From Reticulitermes lucifugus (lineage: Eukaryota > Arthropoda > Insecta > Blattodea > Rhinotermitidae): a DNA stretch of 64,000 nucleotides. The DNA lies in NCBI GenBank assembly GCA_026260175.1, contig JAKCWW010000235.1, positions 1,838 to 65,837 of the forward strand, read 5' to 3'. How positions within the stretch are numbered: position 1 is the stretch's first letter; each line of letters opens with the position of its first letter. Below, piece after piece: positions 61,130 to 64,000 of this stretch. The notes beneath the pieces were generated by a model, which was given only the letters and a program-made list of their open reading frames with translations, was not told where the DNA came from and did not search any database. The position numbers and the translations under genes were made by a program.

Positions 61130-61645
61130 TCTGAAACGGACTTTAAATTTATATAACGACACTATAATTAATTCCACAGAGCAGAGTCCTTTGTGAGAAG
61201 CTAACAGTTCCCAGCTAGCCGAGGAATGCTCCACATTTAATGGAACTCGAATTTTTATTAACGTATTAACAAGATCCTCTCACTCGTCCCTAGTCTACCA
61301 CACTTATTTCCTTAAGGTCCATTTTAGTAATGCCATCCCGTCTACGCTTAGATCTTCCAAGTGTTCTCTTTCCTACAGGTTTTCCCCCCAAAACCCTGCA
61401 AGCATTTCTCATCTCCCCCATACGTGCCACATACTCCGCCCTACTCATCCTCCCTGAAGTCATCACGCCAATGATAGCTGGTGAAGGGTACAACAAATTG
61501 TGATGCTCCTCGTAGTGCAGTTCCATTTCCAGTTAGGCTTACTTCATCCCACTTAGGCCCAGATATCTTCCTCAGCACCTTATTCTCGAACATTCTCAGT
61601 CTGTGGTCTTCACTTATTTGGATAGACCAGGCATCACATCCATGC
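61130..61645 (-). pseudogene. LINE fragment: RT C-terminus and 3' end
   Basis: Minus strand: HRLRMFENKVLRKISGPKWD, then after a frameshift RMSRAEYVARMGEMRNACRV, LGGKPVGKRTLGRSKRRRDG and ITKMDLKEI. This is the widespread insect non-LTR C-terminal pattern (HVARMGE-RNAYRVLVGKPEGKRPLGRPRRRWEDNIKMDL). The end (61178-61252) matches 20640-20765. Broken by at least one frameshift and further changes. Confidence 0.7.
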
Positions 61646-62469
61646 AAATGAAAAGCAAAATTATGATTCTTTATATTTTAATGTTTGTGTTTTGAATATC
61701 AAAAGGGGAAGACAAAAGAATTTGAAACTTAGGGTATGGTAGCAAACGTTCCCCAGGTTGATGCACTTGTCTGTATTGCAAATTATGTTCATATTAATGG
61801 CTGAAACAACTATGGCTTCTCTATTACTACATTAGCCTTTAAGACCGAAGCGGAACCCAGTTGATACTGGCACTTAGCATCGCCCGAAATTTAGTCCATA
61901 AGGTCGCCACCAAAACTCCGTCCTTCGGTGGTCATTTAGAAATTACCGACTTTGTAGTAATGTTTTCGCACAAGAATATTTTACGAATATTATCTTATTA
62001 AGATTTTATAAAGAGTTTAGTAAAATTACATACTTTTCCCCTTTATTTCGGAAGGCACTTTTTTATTTCTGTCACTTTTAAGTGCCATAAACCTATATAA
62101 GGAGCGTGAAACTGTAATATAAACAGTACCACAACAGTTATACTTTACAGGTAAAGTGTTTGAACTAAATTGACTAATTTTCTTAACCTCGAGGTGTAGA
62201 TTTCGATAAAGAGGCATTAAAATATTTCCAGATCACATTGATTGATAACTACGCTTCATATTTTTAGTACTGTTGATAAAGCCCGTGCCTACTAGCACTT
62301 TGCCTTCTCGTTTCTTAACTGAAATCTCTGATATTAAAGTACGTAAACCCTGCCATTTTATCTGTTATTTTTATGGGTGAGAGACGATATGAAGAAGTTA
62401 GATTGATGCTGTTAAGCAGACACTGCTGAAAATATTTGGACTTAAGACAGAATTAACAAGAGGAAGAAG

Positions 62470-62850
62470 AAAGCTCCATAATGTGGAATGTCATAAGTTC
62501 TGCTGTTCATAGAAAATTTTGGGTGGTCGAAAGGAAAGGAGACCAGCATGGGGTAGTGGTTTTTATAGGAAGATGAGGAAAAGTATACAAAATTATTTTC
62601 GGAAATCCTCAAAATAAAAGACCACTCCGGAGAAATAAGAGAGCTTGCAGGATAGTGTTACAATGAATCTTAAAAAGACGATATGAGAGTGTGCACTATG
62701 TTTAGCTCAGGACAGATAACAGTGGCGGGCACTTTTGGACACGGTAATGAAGCGTCGGTTTGGCGAAAGGCGGGGAATTTCGTAATCTGCTGAGCTAGAG
62801 TCGGATACTCAAAAAGGATGTTGCTCTTGACGCTATGCAATGATTTTGTT
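62470..62850 (+). pseudogene. LINE fragment, strongly degraded
   Basis: Plus strand: RRKLHNVECHKFCCS, then KIIFGNPQNKRPLRRNKRA, then LAQDR-stop-QWRALLDTVMKRRF. The pieces fall in order against the same LINE C-terminus as at 61130 (LHNEEL-DLYSS; VLVGKPEGKRPLGRPRRR; LAQDRDQWRALVNTVMNLR). Multiple stops; old. Confidence 0.55.
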
Positions 62851-62854
62851 TTAT

Positions 62855-63640
62855 TGAAATACACCGTTTTTTGAAGAAGGAGTATCCTCAAGCAAGACAT
62901 AATACCCAATAACCTTTTATATTCTGTATTGATTTGTTTTCACTTTACTCATGAAGTTTCGTTTTTAAAATACGTAGTTTACAGTTACGTATACAATAGT
63001 CTCAGTTTTCGTGATTAATTTGGAAAGGAAAAAACCGTCACGAGTATTGAATTCACGAACATCGGAATCCATTTTCAGTGTAAAATGTCTTGTTTGCTTC
63101 TAAGAACCTATGAAATGCCAATAAAAGCCCATTAACATAACAAGTGTGAGGAACGTGTAAGTTTATTTTCGACAAATACAAAAAATTTTTGGAATCATTA
63201 AATAGTACATAAAATGGTTGAAGTAGAATTTAATTCCATAACGAAAGAAATGTAGTCAGCTATATACAAATTTTCACGGCGTCATATACGGGAAGACGGA
63301 AACTTGAGACATAAATGTATTGTGTGTGTGTGTGTGTGTGTGTGTTTGTACGTGAGAGAGGAAGGAGGGTGAGAGCTGTGAATATATCTAACTCTTAGAA
63401 ATAGAATACTGCTGGAGTGTAGTGTAGCCATACTAATAATGCTACTTGTTTTGTGGTTATGGTTGTAATTTTCCTTCTGTTGAATCTGTTTTCGTTTATT
63501 GCAGCACGAAGTGCTTACCTTTTGGGTGGTTGCGAAGTGACAGGATCTGTTTGCATGTGGCCCACCTCGAACAGGTAGGAAAGATAAACTTAAGAAAATA
63601 TTTAGGGATATTCATGTATATATAGGACGTATTTTGTAAA
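62855..63640. other. Intergenic, little recognised
   Basis: (TG)n at 63318-63345. A weak hammerhead-family signature at 63271-63292 (tttcacggcgtcatatacgg). No gene. Confidence 0.4.
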
Positions 63641-63689
63641 TGTGCGACTTTCAGGTGAATTAATTACAGTATTAAATATTGATTGTTAA

Positions 63690-63800
63690 AGACACTCAGC
63701 TGTTGTTTGTTCTATTGTATGGTAATAAACGAGTTTTGAAATGTGAAAATTAGTTTCTGCTAGAGTACACGACGTCACATTCCAGAAGTCAGTACTCTGC
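63690..63800 (+). repeat. Hammerhead-like family, 3' part
   Basis: tagagtacacgacgtcacat then tccagaagtcagtac (63752-63796) matches the family's end signature. The core upstream is degraded. Confidence 0.45.
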
Positions 63801-64000
63801 ACGAAATGTTTACATGCTTGTGTCTGTTCGTGTGAGGTGTTGCGGGATGCATGTATGAGTGCTGTTGTATAAGTCATCCTGAAACATGTTTGGACTTGAT
63901 TAGAATACACCTGATGTGCCACAAGTCCTGAGTTCTTAGCTGACATTAACTACTTATATCCAAGTACTTCAGTAGCTCAGTTACACAAGTAGCTGTCCAG

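Noticed and set aside
20600-64000. Ubx or other Hox exon
   Set aside because: No homeodomain or hexapeptide-coding frame was found on either strand.

Overview
The window looks like insect nuclear DNA: AT-rich, intron- and repeat-dominated, with one recognisable host coding exon. That exon (11768-12204, + strand) is the terminal homeobox exon of the Hox gene abdominal-A (abd-A). It encodes a complete Abd-A homeodomain, the UbdA motif that follows it, a glutamine/histidine-rich tail and the conserved LLKAV C-terminus. The many tRNA-derived SINEs, hammerhead-like retroelement pieces and degraded LINEs suggest a large polyneopteran genome. A cockroach- or termite-like species is my guess, from the general look of the repeats, and is held with low confidence.

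Layout. (1) 1-11767 is the 3' part of the abd-A intron upstream of the homeobox exon, carrying SINEs, a 65-bp tandem repeat, a small MITE and a perfect 20-bp hairpin. (2) 11768-12204 is the terminal abd-A exon. (3) 12205 to about 20.6 kb is an AT-rich, unusually repeat-poor tract that I read as a long abd-A 3' UTR plus flank. It has several AATAAA signals, Pumilio-type sites and seed matches for the bithorax-complex microRNAs miR-iab-8-5p and miR-iab-4-5p. (4) About 20.6-64 kb is non-coding and TE-rich. By Hox collinearity this is the abd-A to Ubx side of the cluster, equivalent to the bxd/pbx-Fub region of Drosophila. No Ubx exon is visible.

The intergenic part contains at least four tRNA-derived SINE families, three or four degraded copies of one LINE family, a Dong/R4-like LINE in (TAA)n tracts with a SINE nested in its ORF, hAT and pogo/Tigger-like MITEs (one with a perfect 8-bp target duplication), a degraded hAT transposase end and two Tc1/mariner-like scraps. 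The most interesting structural theme is a set of short elements built from head-to-head arms, each with a hammerhead-ribozyme-like core (CTGANGA, stem II, GAAAC). One of them (32149-32319) has a 14-bp target duplication and a perfect helix I. Three loci match the CTCF consensus exactly or at 11 of 12 positions (34.9, 49.0 and 51.3 kb). The 49.0-kb one lies within 250 bp of a Pho/YY1 site and a TGACGTCA site, making it a candidate for a boundary or PRE between the abd-A and Ubx domains.

These calls come from reading the sequence only. Repeat families are defined by copies compared within the window, and their borders are approximate unless a target-site duplication is given.
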